DNA from: an uncultured Parvularculaceae bacterium
GTDB taxonomy: Bacteria > Pseudomonadota > Alphaproteobacteria > Caulobacterales > Parvularculaceae
Direction: 5' to 3'
Assembly: GCA_913055785.1 (NCBI GenBank)
Contig: CAJXLJ010000016.1
Location: 1-61,010, forward strand
DNA: 61,010 nucleotides
A program made the translations under genes and the position numbers. The stretch's first letter is position 1. Each line of letters opens with the position of its first letter. Below, piece after piece: positions 20,793 to 28,997 of this stretch. A model generated the notes under the pieces. It saw only the letters and a program-made list of their open reading frames with translations. It was not told the origin of the DNA and made no database searches.

Positions 20793-21632
20793 CTATCGCA
20801 GCGCCAGCCGGGCGGCGAGGCGATGGGAGAGTATTTTCGCGCGATCCCGGAGCGGCGCGGCGCCGGCCAACGATGGCGTGCGGCCATGCGCGCGTAGCCA
20901 GGCGTTGACGCGATGCAGGCGCGCCTCGTCGTCGGACCGTCTCGAACGCCATGTAATAGAAAGCGAAACCGAGACCTCGCCACCGACTTTCACCCAGTGC
21001 GGCGCCTTGACCGGCGCGTAGAGCGCATCGCCCGGCCCCAGCTCATGAACGTCCGCAAATCGCTCGAACTCTTCCCGATAGGCGAGATTGCGATGCCCGC
21101 CCGGCGTGTGAAACGCTTCATGTTGTTCCGGCGAGACAAGCGCCGTCTCCCGCTGCGGATAGATGCGGAACGTTTTGCGACCGGCGACCTGAAGAAGAAT
21201 GTTGTGTTCCGGGTCCATATGAAACGGCGTCACCGCGCCGGGGGAAGAAATGAAGACAAATCCCTCTTTCTTGAACATCGGCCCGATACGGCCCGGGAGC
21301 ATCGCCCGCACGTCGGTAAGACCGTTTTCAAGCAGCCGCTCATAAGCGGCGTCCTGCTCGATGTTTTTCAAAACAATCCATGACCGGCATTCGCTGATCC
21401 GCCGCACAGTCTCTTCGGCGCTGAGCCCGTTCATCGGCGTTTTGTCAGGATCCTGACCGACGGTGAGGTCGCCCGCATTGTATTCGATGCTCGAGGCCGG
21501 CAATCGCCTGGTGAGGTCGAGCAGGCGGTCCATCGCAAGCAAGGAGCAACCGGCGAGACCATGCCGAAGGGGTGACGGTTTGTCGGGATAGTTCGCGGCG
21601 AATGACGCAGCGTGGTTGCGATCAAAAATCAT
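20793..21632 (-). CDS. Cupin_8/JmjC-like Fe(II)/2-oxoglutarate oxygenase
   Basis: This 279-residue double-stranded beta-helix protein has the facial triad: HxD in TPFHMDPEHN, with the distal His in KAPHWVKVGG. Between them lie LLQVAGRKTFRIYPQ and GDALYAPVKAPHW, typical of cupin_8/JmjC proteins that hydroxylate proteins or small molecules. The start ATG at 21632 overlaps the stop of the upstream acyltransferase by four bases (ATGA), so the two are translationally coupled. The frame remains open to 21692, but that part is inside the neighbour. Substrate unknown. Confidence 0.82.
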   Translation of the reverse strand: MIFDRNHAASFAANYPDKPSPLRHGLAGCSLLAMDRLLDLTRRLPASSIEYNAGDLTVGQDPDKTPMNGLSAEETVRRISECRSWIVLKNIEQDAAYERLLENGLTDVRAMLPGRIGPMFKKEGFVFISSPGAVTPFHMDPEHNILLQVAGRKTFRIYPQRETALVSPEQHEAFHTPGGHRNLAYREEFERFADVHELGPGDALYAPVKAPHWVKVGGEVSVSLSITWRSRRSDDEARLHRVNAWLRAHGRTPSLAGAAPLRDRAKILSHRLAARLALR

Positions 21633-22810
21633 CGCGCCTTCTCCTCCTCCGCCGGCGGCAGCGCGCTCCGCATCGCTTCGAGTAAGCGGCACAGACGCAG
21701 AAGCGCCTTACTGAGAGCGGCGTCGCCGCTGATGTTGAGCCCCGTGATCCGGCGGCGGCGCCGCCACAGGCTGTTGATCATCGAATGATCCTCCGCCGCG
21801 CAGGAATCAGCGAAGCGAAACGCGTCGCACCCCAGATGCGCTCTCGTCGCCTCGATTTCGATCATGACGCCGGGCGAGAACCGCGCAAAAGCCGGATCGT
21901 GACAGATTTTCAGGGAATAGCTCTCCGCAGACCCGAACCCGGTCAGCATGGCGACCGGATGACCGCCGCAGTCTAGGCGCAGAAAATCAAGACGTCCGGC
22001 GTCGAAGGCGCCTTTCAGGCTTTCACGGAACCATGCCGCGTCCTTCGCAGAGGACTTTAATGAAGTGCCGGCCTTGCTCTTCCAGCCCTTGTCCTCGAGA
22101 TCGAGAAAAGCCGCCGTCCAATCCTCAAGCTCATATTCATTCGTCAGCTTACGGAATTTGACGCGCCCCATATCATCCAGCCGAGCCTGAAGGCGTTTCA
22201 ATTCTTTCCGCTTCTTTTTGCGAATATTGGCGGCGAGGTAGGCTTCCGGCGTTTCGCCTGCACGGAGCACGGCGCGCTCATAACCGCCGCGCTCATAGCA
22301 GACACGCGCAACAGCTTCCGCCCTGAAGGCCCCAGCGACGGCGCCCGCCGCATCGAGCCGGGGGAGCCTTAAAAACGCGCGCGCCTGAGCCCCGCCGCTC
22401 AACAAGCGCAACAGTCCGGCCGCCGCGGCGCGCTCGCTGCCTCGACGCAATAACGGCGCGGCGTAATAGCAGTGCGGATGGGTCCATATTTGCCAATAGG
22501 CGATCGGCAACCGCGCATAGCCGCGCATCGGCGAGACCGGCGCGAGCCCGATGAGTTTCGTCCGCGCAACGTCCTCAAAGACGCAGGCAAGGTGAACGCC
22601 GGGGCCGGCATAGTGTTGCAGGGCGGGCAGAAGCGTGAAGGGCTCGAAAAAAGGGTTTTCCTCAACCGCGTCCGCCGCCAGATCGCGCCACAACCCTTCG
22701 ATGGAAGCCGTTTCCTGAGGCTGCAGGAGCGCGGCGCAGCCCGCATCCGCGCGGTGAAGCGGGCCCGTTCGTCCCCCTTGATACCGCCACTCTGTCCCAT
22801 TTGACGACAT
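21629..22810 (-). CDS. CelD/BcsL-like GNAT acyltransferase
   Basis: This 393-residue protein has a C-terminal Acetyltransf_6 (FemAB/CelD-type GNAT) domain. A basic patch YLAANIRKKKRKELKRLQAR is followed by AFLDLEDKGWKSKAGTSLKS and a core containing VAMLTGFGSAESYSLKICHD and ARFSPGVMIEIEA, the usual pattern of this family in exopolysaccharide or peptidoglycan modification loci. Acceptor unknown. It is coupled to the cupin_8 gene by a 4-bp overlap, suggesting joint modification of the same molecule (inference). Confidence 0.8.
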   Translation of the reverse strand: MSSNGTEWRYQGGRTGPLHRADAGCAALLQPQETASIEGLWRDLAADAVEENPFFEPFTLLPALQHYAGPGVHLACVFEDVARTKLIGLAPVSPMRGYARLPIAYWQIWTHPHCYYAAPLLRRGSERAAAAGLLRLLSGGAQARAFLRLPRLDAAGAVAGAFRAEAVARVCYERGGYERAVLRAGETPEAYLAANIRKKKRKELKRLQARLDDMGRVKFRKLTNEYELEDWTAAFLDLEDKGWKSKAGTSLKSSAKDAAWFRESLKGAFDAGRLDFLRLDCGGHPVAMLTGFGSAESYSLKICHDPAFARFSPGVMIEIEATRAHLGCDAFRFADSCAAEDHSMINSLWRRRRRITGLNISGDAALSKALLRLCRLLEAMRSALPPAEEEKAR

Positions 22811-22894
22811 GATCGCGTCAGCCTGATATGCTTAACGTCCCGGCGCCGCTTAAGGCGCGAGTTTCCAGGCGGAGTTATGCATAGGACGCGCCGG

Positions 22895-23107
22895 TCAGAG
22901 CCGGGCGATTTCATCATTCGTCAGGCTGCGGGCTTCATCGACCAGCATGATCGGCACGCCGTCGCGGATCGGATAGGCAAGGCGCGCTTTCTTGCTTAAC
23001 AGCTCGCTGTTCCCGCGATCGTAAATCAGCGGTCCCTTGGTCTGCGGGCAAACCAGGATTTCAAGAAGTTTTGCGTCGACCTCGATCGTCTTTTCCGTTT
23101 CCGTCAT
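22895..23107 (-). CDS. Trm112-like zinc-ribbon-type small protein (UPF0434/YcaR family)
   Basis: This 70-residue protein opens [20 protein letters not shown], with CPQTKGPL then [11 protein letters not shown] at the C-terminal half, the pattern of bacterial Trm112/YcaR proteins. These are small stabilising partners of methyltransferases or glycosyl-lipid enzymes. Only one Cys of the possible zinc site is seen, as in many bacterial members. The start at 23107 is chosen because upstream in-frame codons lie in the spacer and show no family match. Same strand and close behind the Lon-N gene. Confidence 0.88.
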   Translation of the reverse strand: MTETEKTIEVDAKLLEILVCPQTKGPLIYDRGNSELLSKKARLAYPIRDGVPIMLVDEARSLTNDEIARL

Positions 23108-23129
23108 CGCTTTCGTCTCACTGTCAGCA

Positions 23130-23795
23130 TCACTGCAAAGTCTGGTCGCCGCCGGTCTCATCCGCGCCGGACATTTCCATGAGCGCCATCAGGCATTCGG
23201 CCCGGTCGGCGACGGTCACGGCCTCGAGCAGCGCCTGTTTTTCGTTCGGCGCGAACGGGCATCCCATGGCGAGCGACACGACCAGGGCTTCGATCGGCGC
23301 TTCATCGACCGCGTCCCAGTCGGTCTTCAGGCTTTCCGCCTCAAGATAGTCCTGCATGATCTCAATGAACTCTTCGCGATCGACCGTATCGCCGGAAATA
23401 TCCCTATGCGCATCAATATTGAATGCGCCCCAGTCAACATTCGCGATGCGATAAGGCGCGGCGTCGCCGGTCTCCCCCTCGATACGGAAACGGTGCAGCC
23501 CCGTGAGGGTGATGAGATACCGCCCGTCGCCGGTTTCCGTAAACGATGTAATGCGTCCGGCGCAGCCGACATCATAGAGCGGCGGTTCGTCTCCGCCGCG
23601 GGCGGGATCGAGCGGCTGGATCATGCCGATCATGCGCTCAGCACCGAGCGCGTCGTCGACCATCCTCAAATAGCGCGGCTCGAATATGTTAAGCGGCAGT
23701 TGGCCGTTCGGCAGCAGGAGCGCGCCGGAGAGGGGGAAGATCGGAATCGCCGCCGGCAATTTCGTCCGCTGTCGGGGATTCTTCTGAATGGCCAT
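23130..23795 (-). CDS. Lon N-terminal (LON substrate-binding) domain protein
   Basis: This 221-residue protein consists of an isolated LON substrate-binding domain: [42 protein letters not shown] and the Gx[15 protein letters not shown] strands. No AAA or protease domain follows, so it is not Lon itself. Family members are widespread in alphaproteobacteria next to thioredoxin-TPR and Trm112-like genes, as here. A chaperone or adaptor role is presumed. Confidence 0.9.
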   Translation of the reverse strand: MAIQKNPRQRTKLPAAIPIFPLSGALLLPNGQLPLNIFEPRYLRMVDDALGAERMIGMIQPLDPARGGDEPPLYDVGCAGRITSFTETGDGRYLITLTGLHRFRIEGETGDAAPYRIANVDWGAFNIDAHRDISGDTVDREEFIEIMQDYLEAESLKTDWDAVDEAPIEALVVSLAMGCPFAPNEKQALLEAVTVADRAECLMALMEMSGADETGGDQTLQ

Positions 23796-23822
23796 GCGTG
23801 CGCGGCGCCGCCTCGATTGTCT

Positions 23823-24746
23823 CTACGAAAAAAGAATGGAGGAAAGCCGGCGGCGAGCGCGGGCGGTCGCCGGATGCGCGGGACCCAGCGCCTCAAACAC
23901 CGTCAGCAGTTTTTTGCGTGCGGCTTCCTCGTTCCATTCCCGGTCCCGTTCGATGATGGCGAGCAACGCATCGATCGCCTGTTCCATGGAGCCCGACGAC
24001 AAAAACGCTCCGGCGAGATCGAACCGGGCTTCAAGGTTGTCCGGCTCGGCCTCGACTTTCGCCTTCAGCGCCGAGACGTCGCCGCCGCCGCCCTCTTCGG
24101 CGATGCTGATCGCCGCGTTCACGCCCGCCAGCGCCGCATCGTCTTTCTTGTCGGGCGGAACGAGCGCCAGCGTCTGTTTTGCTTTTTCAACGTCGCCAGA
24201 AGCGAGATGGCAGCGCGCCAGCCCGGCCAGCGCGCGGATATTCGACGCATCCGCCTGCGCCGCCTGCCCGAAGAGCTGCGCCGCAGCGGCGAGATCGCTT
24301 TCTTCAAGGGCCGCCTCGCCGGCGTTCAGATAATCTTCAACCGGATCGCCAGCCGGCGCGCCGCCAAGCTGAATGAGACGTTCGATGAAAGTCTTGATTT
24401 CGCTTTCGGGAAGCGCGCCCTGAAACCCGTCCACCGGGCGGCCCTGAAAAAAAGCATAAACGGTCGGGATCGACTGGATGCGCAACTGACTCGCCAGCAT
24501 TTGGTTCTTGTCGATGTCGATCTTGACGAGGCGCACCTTGCCGCCAGCCGCCATCACCGCCTTTTCGAGGACAGGCCCCAATTGTTTGCACGGCCCGCAC
24601 CAGTCCGCCCAGAAATCGACGATCACCGGCGCCGACATCGAGGCGGCGACCACATCCTGCTCGAAAGTCTCGATGGTGGCGTCCTTGATGAGGTCGGCCG
24701 GCAGATCGCCGGAACCCGCGCTGTTCGAGCCGATAATCGTTTCCAT
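23823..24746 (-). CDS. Thioredoxin-domain protein with TPR tail (CnoX/YbbN-like)
   Basis: This 307-residue protein has an N-terminal thioredoxin domain with FWADWCGPCKQLGPVLE (active Cys50 and Cys53) and a C-terminal TPR-type helical region from about 145 onward (repeated AAQLFGQAAQAD, ALAGLARCHLASGD blocks). This is the CnoX layout, a holdase that protects proteins from oxidation and hands them to chaperonins. Unlike E. coli CnoX, the active site is a full CGPC, so redox activity is expected. It lies 27 bases upstream of the Lon-N gene on the same strand. Confidence 0.93.
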   Translation of the reverse strand: METIIGSNSAGSGDLPADLIKDATIETFEQDVVAASMSAPVIVDFWADWCGPCKQLGPVLEKAVMAAGGKVRLVKIDIDKNQMLASQLRIQSIPTVYAFFQGRPVDGFQGALPESEIKTFIERLIQLGGAPAGDPVEDYLNAGEAALEESDLAAAAQLFGQAAQADASNIRALAGLARCHLASGDVEKAKQTLALVPPDKKDDAALAGVNAAISIAEEGGGGDVSALKAKVEAEPDNLEARFDLAGAFLSSGSMEQAIDALLAIIERDREWNEEAARKKLLTVFEALGPAHPATARARRRLSSILFS

Positions 24747-24803
24747 TGGCCGTCTCCTTGCCGTTCTCCCTAGATGAGACCCGGCGCGGCGAAACGCAAG
24801 CCG

Positions 24804-25367
24804 TCAGCCCGCCAGCGGCGTCTCAAGGTCGCGGATTTCCGGGGAAAACCCGCAGCTTTCGACGAACCGGACCAGCCCCGCCGGGCTCACCGCCGTCGAC
24901 GCGGTGTTCTCCAGCGGATGGAACCAGACCGGGTCGTGCTCGAACAGGGCCCGGTCGAGAATGAAACGGGATAGCGCCTTCGCGGCCTCGTTGACGAGCG
25001 CGAAGGGCGTCACCGCGCCGGGAATGACGCCGAGGGTCTCAGTCATGAGATCCGGCTTGCCGAATGAGAGCCGACCCCTGGCGCCAATCGCCTTGCCGAG
25101 CCCGACAAGATCCACCCTTGTCTCGGAAAGCGCCGTCACAAGCGTCAGGGCGCCTTTTTTGTCCTTCAGGAACAGGTTCTTCGAATGGCCGCCGGGCATC
25201 TCCCGCTTGAACTCGCGGCCCTCTTCGACGGTGAAGATCGCCGGGTGTTCGACAGTGCGGTGGGTCACCCCGAGCGCATCAAGGCGCGCGAAAAGGTCGG
25301 CCCGCGTCTTCGCCCAGACAGGCGGCGAGGCCGGCCCCGCTCCGGTTTCGCCCGGCTGATCGTTCAT
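24804..25367 (-). CDS. YbaK/ProX-type prolyl-tRNA editing protein
   Basis: This 187-residue single-domain protein deacylates mischarged tRNA, usually Ala- or Cys-tRNA(Pro). Family features are [27 protein letters not shown] (with the conserved catalytic Lys and the KNLFLKD block), [20 protein letters not shown] and NDL-type ends. It is the freestanding PrdX/ProXp-ala class. It lies upstream of the thioredoxin gene on the same strand. Confidence 0.9.
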   Translation of the reverse strand: MNDQPGETGAGPASPPVWAKTRADLFARLDALGVTHRTVEHPAIFTVEEGREFKREMPGGHSKNLFLKDKKGALTLVTALSETRVDLVGLGKAIGARGRLSFGKPDLMTETLGVIPGAVTPFALVNEAAKALSRFILDRALFEHDPVWFHPLENTASTAVSPAGLVRFVESCGFSPEIRDLETPLAG

Positions 25368-25527
25368 CTCTGGCCCCCACTCTCCCCGTTCAGCGCCGCA
25401 CCCGGCAGCGGCTGCAACCCGAAACCCGTCGGCCTTCAGACGCGGGCGATTGGCGCTTGCAAAGCCCCTTACGCTCGTGCATATAGCGCCCCCTGCCGGG
25501 CATCAACTGTCCGGCATCGCCAGTCGA

Positions 25528-25602
25528 GCGGGCGTAGCTCAGGGGTAGAGCACAACCTTGCCAAGGTTGGGGTCGTGAGTTCGAATCTCATCGCCCGCTC
25601 CA
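25528..25602 (+). tRNA. tRNA-Gly (anticodon GCC)
   Basis: The cloverleaf is complete. The acceptor GCGGGCG (25528-25534) pairs with CGCCCGC (25592-25598), the D-arm is GCTC/GAGC, the anticodon stem CAACC/GGTTG encloses loop TTGCCAA with anticodon GCC, and the T-arm contains GTTCGAATC. The 3' CCA is encoded. No integrase or attachment repeat was seen next to it. Confidence 0.97.
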
Positions 25603-25718
25603 GTTTTCTTATGAATTGATTAGCGGATGACACGACCTGCCAGCGGCGGATGACGGGTGCTGATTTTCGTGACGACAACATCGCCCTCATTCAGCAGGGC
25701 GCCAGGCCGAAGCGGTCA

Positions 25719-25949
25719 TCAGGGCTCCAGCGGCGGCGCGCCGGCGCCGCTTGCCTGTTTCCGGCACATATCTTCAATCATTTCCCAGGCGACAGCGGCC
25801 GCCATATTGTCCCGCAAACATTGTTGATATGCCGCATCATCGTTTTCTACCGGAGCCGTTTCTCCGGTTGCGCAGGAAGCGGCGAAGAACAGAATGGCTA
25901 CTGCGCCGGGAAACCCGGTCCGTGCGCTTTTATCAAAAACCATCGGCAT
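25719..25949 (-). CDS. Small putative lipoprotein, hypothetical
   Basis: This 76-residue frame has a hydrophobic signal (FPGAVAILFFAASC) ending in a lipobox AASC, then a short polar body with two further Cys residues in QQCLRDNMAA and IEDMCRKQAS. A disulfide between these is possible. No family is recognised. The lipoprotein signal, sensible length and location downstream of the histidine kinase on the same strand support it being real, with moderate confidence. Confidence 0.55.
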   Translation of the reverse strand: MPMVFDKSARTGFPGAVAILFFAASCATGETAPVENDDAAYQQCLRDNMAAAVAWEMIEDMCRKQASGAGAPPLEP

Positions 25950-26026
25950 TGTCCGGCCCTCGTTCAGGCCGTCAACTTAGGCGCCAGTGACAGAGATTGT
26001 CTACGGGGAGCGGCGCGGAAAACGCC

Positions 26027-27388
26027 TCAGGCCGCATCCTTGCGCATGGTTTCAAGCGTTCTGTCCGGCAGAACGATCGCGAACTCATTGCCGTCCTCGA
26101 AGGACGTATGACTGAATTCGCCGCCGCAGAGTTCCGCCGCCCGCGCAACGGTGCGCAGGAACATCGACGTTTCGGATGTATCGCTCGAAAGGTAGTTTTC
26201 AATTTTCGTCAGCGGCTTGATCTCGAGATCGAACTGTTCGTCGCTGATGGCCGCGCCATTATCCCGAAGCTTTATGATAACGGCTGTCTTCCGGGTTTCC
26301 AGCGTGATCGCCAATGTCGAAACGCCGCGCCCTTCTTCATTGTAGTAATCAGACAGGCACGCCAGCGCCGTTTTAAGCGCTGTTTCTTCCGTAACGAGAT
26401 CGCCAGCTGCCCCGGCGACCTTGACGGCGATGTCGCTGTCTATCCGGTCGCTGAAATCGTAGACGAGATCATCGATGGAGATTTTTTCGAACGCTTCGGA
26501 TCCTTCAAGATCATCCAGCCGGTGATAGGTGAGCAGATTGTTCACGCTCTTGGTGAGATTGGCTGTCGCGCTCTTGATGTACCGGGCGCCTTCAACGCCG
26601 TCGCCGATCGAAATCCGGTCATCATCGCAGTCAAGGCTGTTCATGACAATGTCCGAAAAGCCATTGATCTGATGCAGCGGCGTTTTCACGAAATGAACGA
26701 GCATGTTCATCGCCGCCAGCTTCCGCTCGTTATCGCGCCGAACGTCATCGAGCAACACGCTGAGCTTGGAGTTCTGCAAACGGATCGTTTCCGTTTTGAG
26801 AAAGTCCTCGCGCTGATAGCGTTGCAGAAAGTAGACGCCGACGACACTGATGGCGCCAACCATGAAAACATTTGCCGACTGCAGCACCGCTACGGATGTC
26901 TCGCCCTTGCTGAACACGGCGATCATGAAGCAGATCTGGGTGAACGTGATGACGAAAGCCATGCTCAGGAAGCTGAGCCGCAACAGCAGGCTGAACAGGA
27001 TATACCCCTGAATCATGCCGATATAATATGTGCTGTCGAGAGTCGGCTGGAGCGCAATGATCAGATTGTTGGCGACCCCCATCAGGGTCACGACCGCCGT
27101 CACGATGGGATCGTTGTACTGACGGAAGCGCTGCAGCAAGAGCAGCGACATCAGGCCGGCGGAAATCGCCACCGCCATGAGCCGGACCGCCGCCACCTGA
27201 TGCGGGTTTACGGCGTCGATATAATCGGAAAACACATAGATCAGAAACAGGAACAGGCCGAGCAGCGCGCCGCCGACATTGGCTCGCAGGTTTCTCGTGA
27301 AGACGAACGACTGAAACGCCGCTTCCGTCTCCCGTGAGGAAAAACGTGCGGTCCAGAGTTCGATATCTTTCTTTTTCGGCGAGGCCAT
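26027..27388 (-). CDS. Membrane-bound sensor histidine kinase with six-helix N-terminus
   Basis: This 453-residue protein has about six membrane helices (residues about 35-190), a coiled linker (190-225), a HisKA-like helix HFVKTPLHQINGFSDIV with phospho-acceptor His232, and a divergent HATPase_c domain whose G1 box reads LRDNGAAIS. The HisKA motif deviates from the common HELRTPL form and the N-box is weak, so kinase activity should be checked. No response regulator is adjacent. It is divergent from the diiron-protein/GNAT pair across a 235-bp AT-rich promoter region, suggesting that it senses or controls their product. Confidence 0.85.
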   Translation of the reverse strand: MASPKKKDIELWTARFSSRETEAAFQSFVFTRNLRANVGGALLGLFLFLIYVFSDYIDAVNPHQVAAVRLMAVAISAGLMSLLLLQRFRQYNDPIVTAVVTLMGVANNLIIALQPTLDSTYYIGMIQGYILFSLLLRLSFLSMAFVITFTQICFMIAVFSKGETSVAVLQSANVFMVGAISVVGVYFLQRYQREDFLKTETIRLQNSKLSVLLDDVRRDNERKLAAMNMLVHFVKTPLHQINGFSDIVMNSLDCDDDRISIGDGVEGARYIKSATANLTKSVNNLLTYHRLDDLEGSEAFEKISIDDLVYDFSDRIDSDIAVKVAGAAGDLVTEETALKTALACLSDYYNEEGRGVSTLAITLETRKTAVIIKLRDNGAAISDEQFDLEIKPLTKIENYLSSDTSETSMFLRTVARAAELCGGEFSHTSFEDGNEFAIVLPDRTLETMRKDAA

Positions 27389-27623
27389 ATGCGTTCCGTT
27401 TCCGGCACATCTATAGCCCGATGGATTTATTTAATGGTTAACGACCACAGACCAGCGCCGTCCTGTCTCATTCGCATCGCGGCCGAAACTATTAACCTTT
27501 AGCGACGCAAACACAGGATTGCGCAAGAAATCGTTAATAACGTTAACAAAGTTTCCTGTTGAAGTTTCGCAGATTATCAGGCTTAATTAACAAATCGTTA
27601 ACATTTTTGTTTGTAGGCGGCCT
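27389..27623. promoter_or_regulatory. AT-rich divergent promoter region with clustered GTTAA motifs and a CtrA-type box
   Basis: This 235-bp gap is much richer in A+T than its surroundings and contains many TTAA/GTTAAC elements (near 27436, 27493, 27533, 27543, 27583, 27587, 27598). TTAA-CAAATCG-TTAAC at 27587-27602 matches the TTAA-N7-TTAA(C) consensus of CtrA, the alphaproteobacterial cell-cycle regulator, and ends 22 bases before the start at 27624. That position would suit activation or, if it overlaps the -10, repression. Confidence 0.7.
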
Positions 27624-28358
27624 ATGTTTTCACAGTTGCAAACACGGTTTGAGCCCATTCTAGGCGGGTTTCTGACATCGCCGCCGCTCGCGCGCCTGGC
27701 CGACGGAAACATGACCGTCGCCGAATACCGTTCCATCATGAAACAGGTCTATTACTACGTACGCGAGAATCCGCAGTTGCAGGCTCTCGCTACGGTTTAT
27801 TTTCGCGGCCGCGACCGCGCCATGGTGAAGCCTTTCCTCCAGCATGCAATTTCGGAAATTGACCATGACCAACTGGCGCTGAATGATTTCGTTACGCTTG
27901 GCGGCGACGCCTCGGATGTTCCCTACAAGAACCCGCTCCCTGAAACCGCAGGTCTGACAGCTTACGCATTTTACCAGATCAACAATCTCAATCCGCTCGG
28001 GTATATCGGCTATCTCTTCTTTCTCGAGTTTTTCCCGACCCAGGCGGGCGGGCTTGTGACCGAAAAGCTGAATGAGATCGGCGTTAAAGAGAACGCTCTC
28101 ACCTTCCTGCGCGACCATATCGAGATCGATCAGGCGCATAACCGGCTGATGGTTCGTTATGCCGACCTGCTGATCAAGGACGAGGCCGATCTCGATTGCG
28201 TTGAGTATTCAATCAAGACGACCGCCAAACTCTATGAACAGATGCTGACGGCCGCCATCAAGGACGCGCACGAAGAAGCCGATACGGGCTGGAACTGGGA
28301 GGAGCTGAACGCCGACCGGAAGACCCCTGACGGCGTTCGCATCAGCGACGTTGCATAG
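27624..28358 (+). CDS. Heme-oxygenase-like diiron protein (TenA/PqqC-fold, HDO family)
   Basis: This 244-residue all-helical protein shows His/Glu/Asp sets compatible with a heme-oxygenase-like dimetal site: ENPQLQALA, HAISEIDHDQLALND and LEFFPTQ, followed by LRDHIEIDQAHNRLM. Relatives include TenA thiaminases, PqqC and newer diiron oxidases and oxygenases that act in natural-product synthesis. The gene is read with the following GNAT. The GNAT start (28378) is 20 bases after this stop, so they form an operon. Substrate unknown; iron dependence is inferred from the spacing of the ligands. Confidence 0.78.
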   Translation: MFSQLQTRFEPILGGFLTSPPLARLADGNMTVAEYRSIMKQVYYYVRENPQLQALATVYFRGRDRAMVKPFLQHAISEIDHDQLALNDFVTLGGDASDVPYKNPLPETAGLTAYAFYQINNLNPLGYIGYLFFLEFFPTQAGGLVTEKLNEIGVKENALTFLRDHIEIDQAHNRLMVRYADLLIKDEADLDCVEYSIKTTAKLYEQMLTAAIKDAHEEADTGWNWEELNADRKTPDGVRISDVA

Positions 28359-28377
28359 TTTTTCTGGCAGTCTCAAC

Positions 28378-28980
28378 ATGCCCGAATATCGCGTATATCA
28401 GTACAAGGATTGTCCGCCGGACCTGTTCCGGTTCCGGTACAAGATATATGTGGAAGAGCTGCATCGTCCGCAGTCCTATGCCTGTCACGAAACGCAGACA
28501 ATCGAGGACCCGCTGGACCCGACCGGTCATCAATGCGTCGCCACCGACAAGGGCGAGATCGTCGGGTGCGTCAGGCTGAACCTTGTGCGCGAAGGCGGCG
28601 TCCAGCCCTATTTCGACTTTTATGAACTATACCGGCTGTCCGAGCGCGAACAATTGAGCGCCAGCATATGCACGCGCTACATGGCGGCGCCGGCCTTCCG
28701 CAAATCCCGCGTACCGCTTGAACTGTTGAAGATGATCTATCTTTTCGGGATCGAGAACGGCGCCACGTCCTGTTACATGGACACCAATGCGCCGTTCCTC
28801 AACATGTATAAAAAGTTCGGCTATCAGACGCTGTTTGAGAAGAACCACCCCGATTACGGGCGGGTGACAATCATGCGCCTGCCGGTGCTGGATCTCGACT
28901 ATCTACAAGCCATTCGCTCGCCCTTTGCGCCGATCTGCAGGCGTTTTCTAGAACAACGAGCGGCGCTCGCCATCGCCTAG
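28378..28980 (+). CDS. GNAT acyltransferase resembling autoinducer/N-acyl amino acid synthases
   Basis: This protein of about 200 residues begins MPEYRVYQYKDCPPDLFRFR and continues YKIYVEEL, the LRYKVYVEE-like N-terminus of LuxI/FeeM-type acyltransferases. It then has CVATDKGEIVGCVRLNL and the acceptor block CTRYMAAPAFRKSRVPLELL with a C-terminal YKKFGYQTLF core. Such enzymes transfer acyl groups from ACP or CoA to an amino acceptor (homoserine lactone, amino acids). The start at 28378 is preferred over the upstream in-frame ATG at 28351, which would lie inside the preceding gene. Product unknown. Confidence 0.78.
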   Translation: MPEYRVYQYKDCPPDLFRFRYKIYVEELHRPQSYACHETQTIEDPLDPTGHQCVATDKGEIVGCVRLNLVREGGVQPYFDFYELYRLSEREQLSASICTRYMAAPAFRKSRVPLELLKMIYLFGIENGATSCYMDTNAPFLNMYKKFGYQTLFEKNHPDYGRVTIMRLPVLDLDYLQAIRSPFAPICRRFLEQRAALAIA

Positions 28981-28997
28981 CCGGCATTGCATTGAGG

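Noticed and set aside
19616-20908. 430-codon open frame opposite AMP nucleosidase
   Set aside because: Antisense shadow of a gene with clear motifs.
23037-24773. Long open frame (578 codons) opposite the Lon-N and thioredoxin genes
   Set aside because: Antisense to two well supported genes and no motif.
25528-25602. tRNA-Gly as an integration site for a mobile element
   Set aside because: No integrase, att-like repeat of the tRNA 3' end or phage gene lies on either side.
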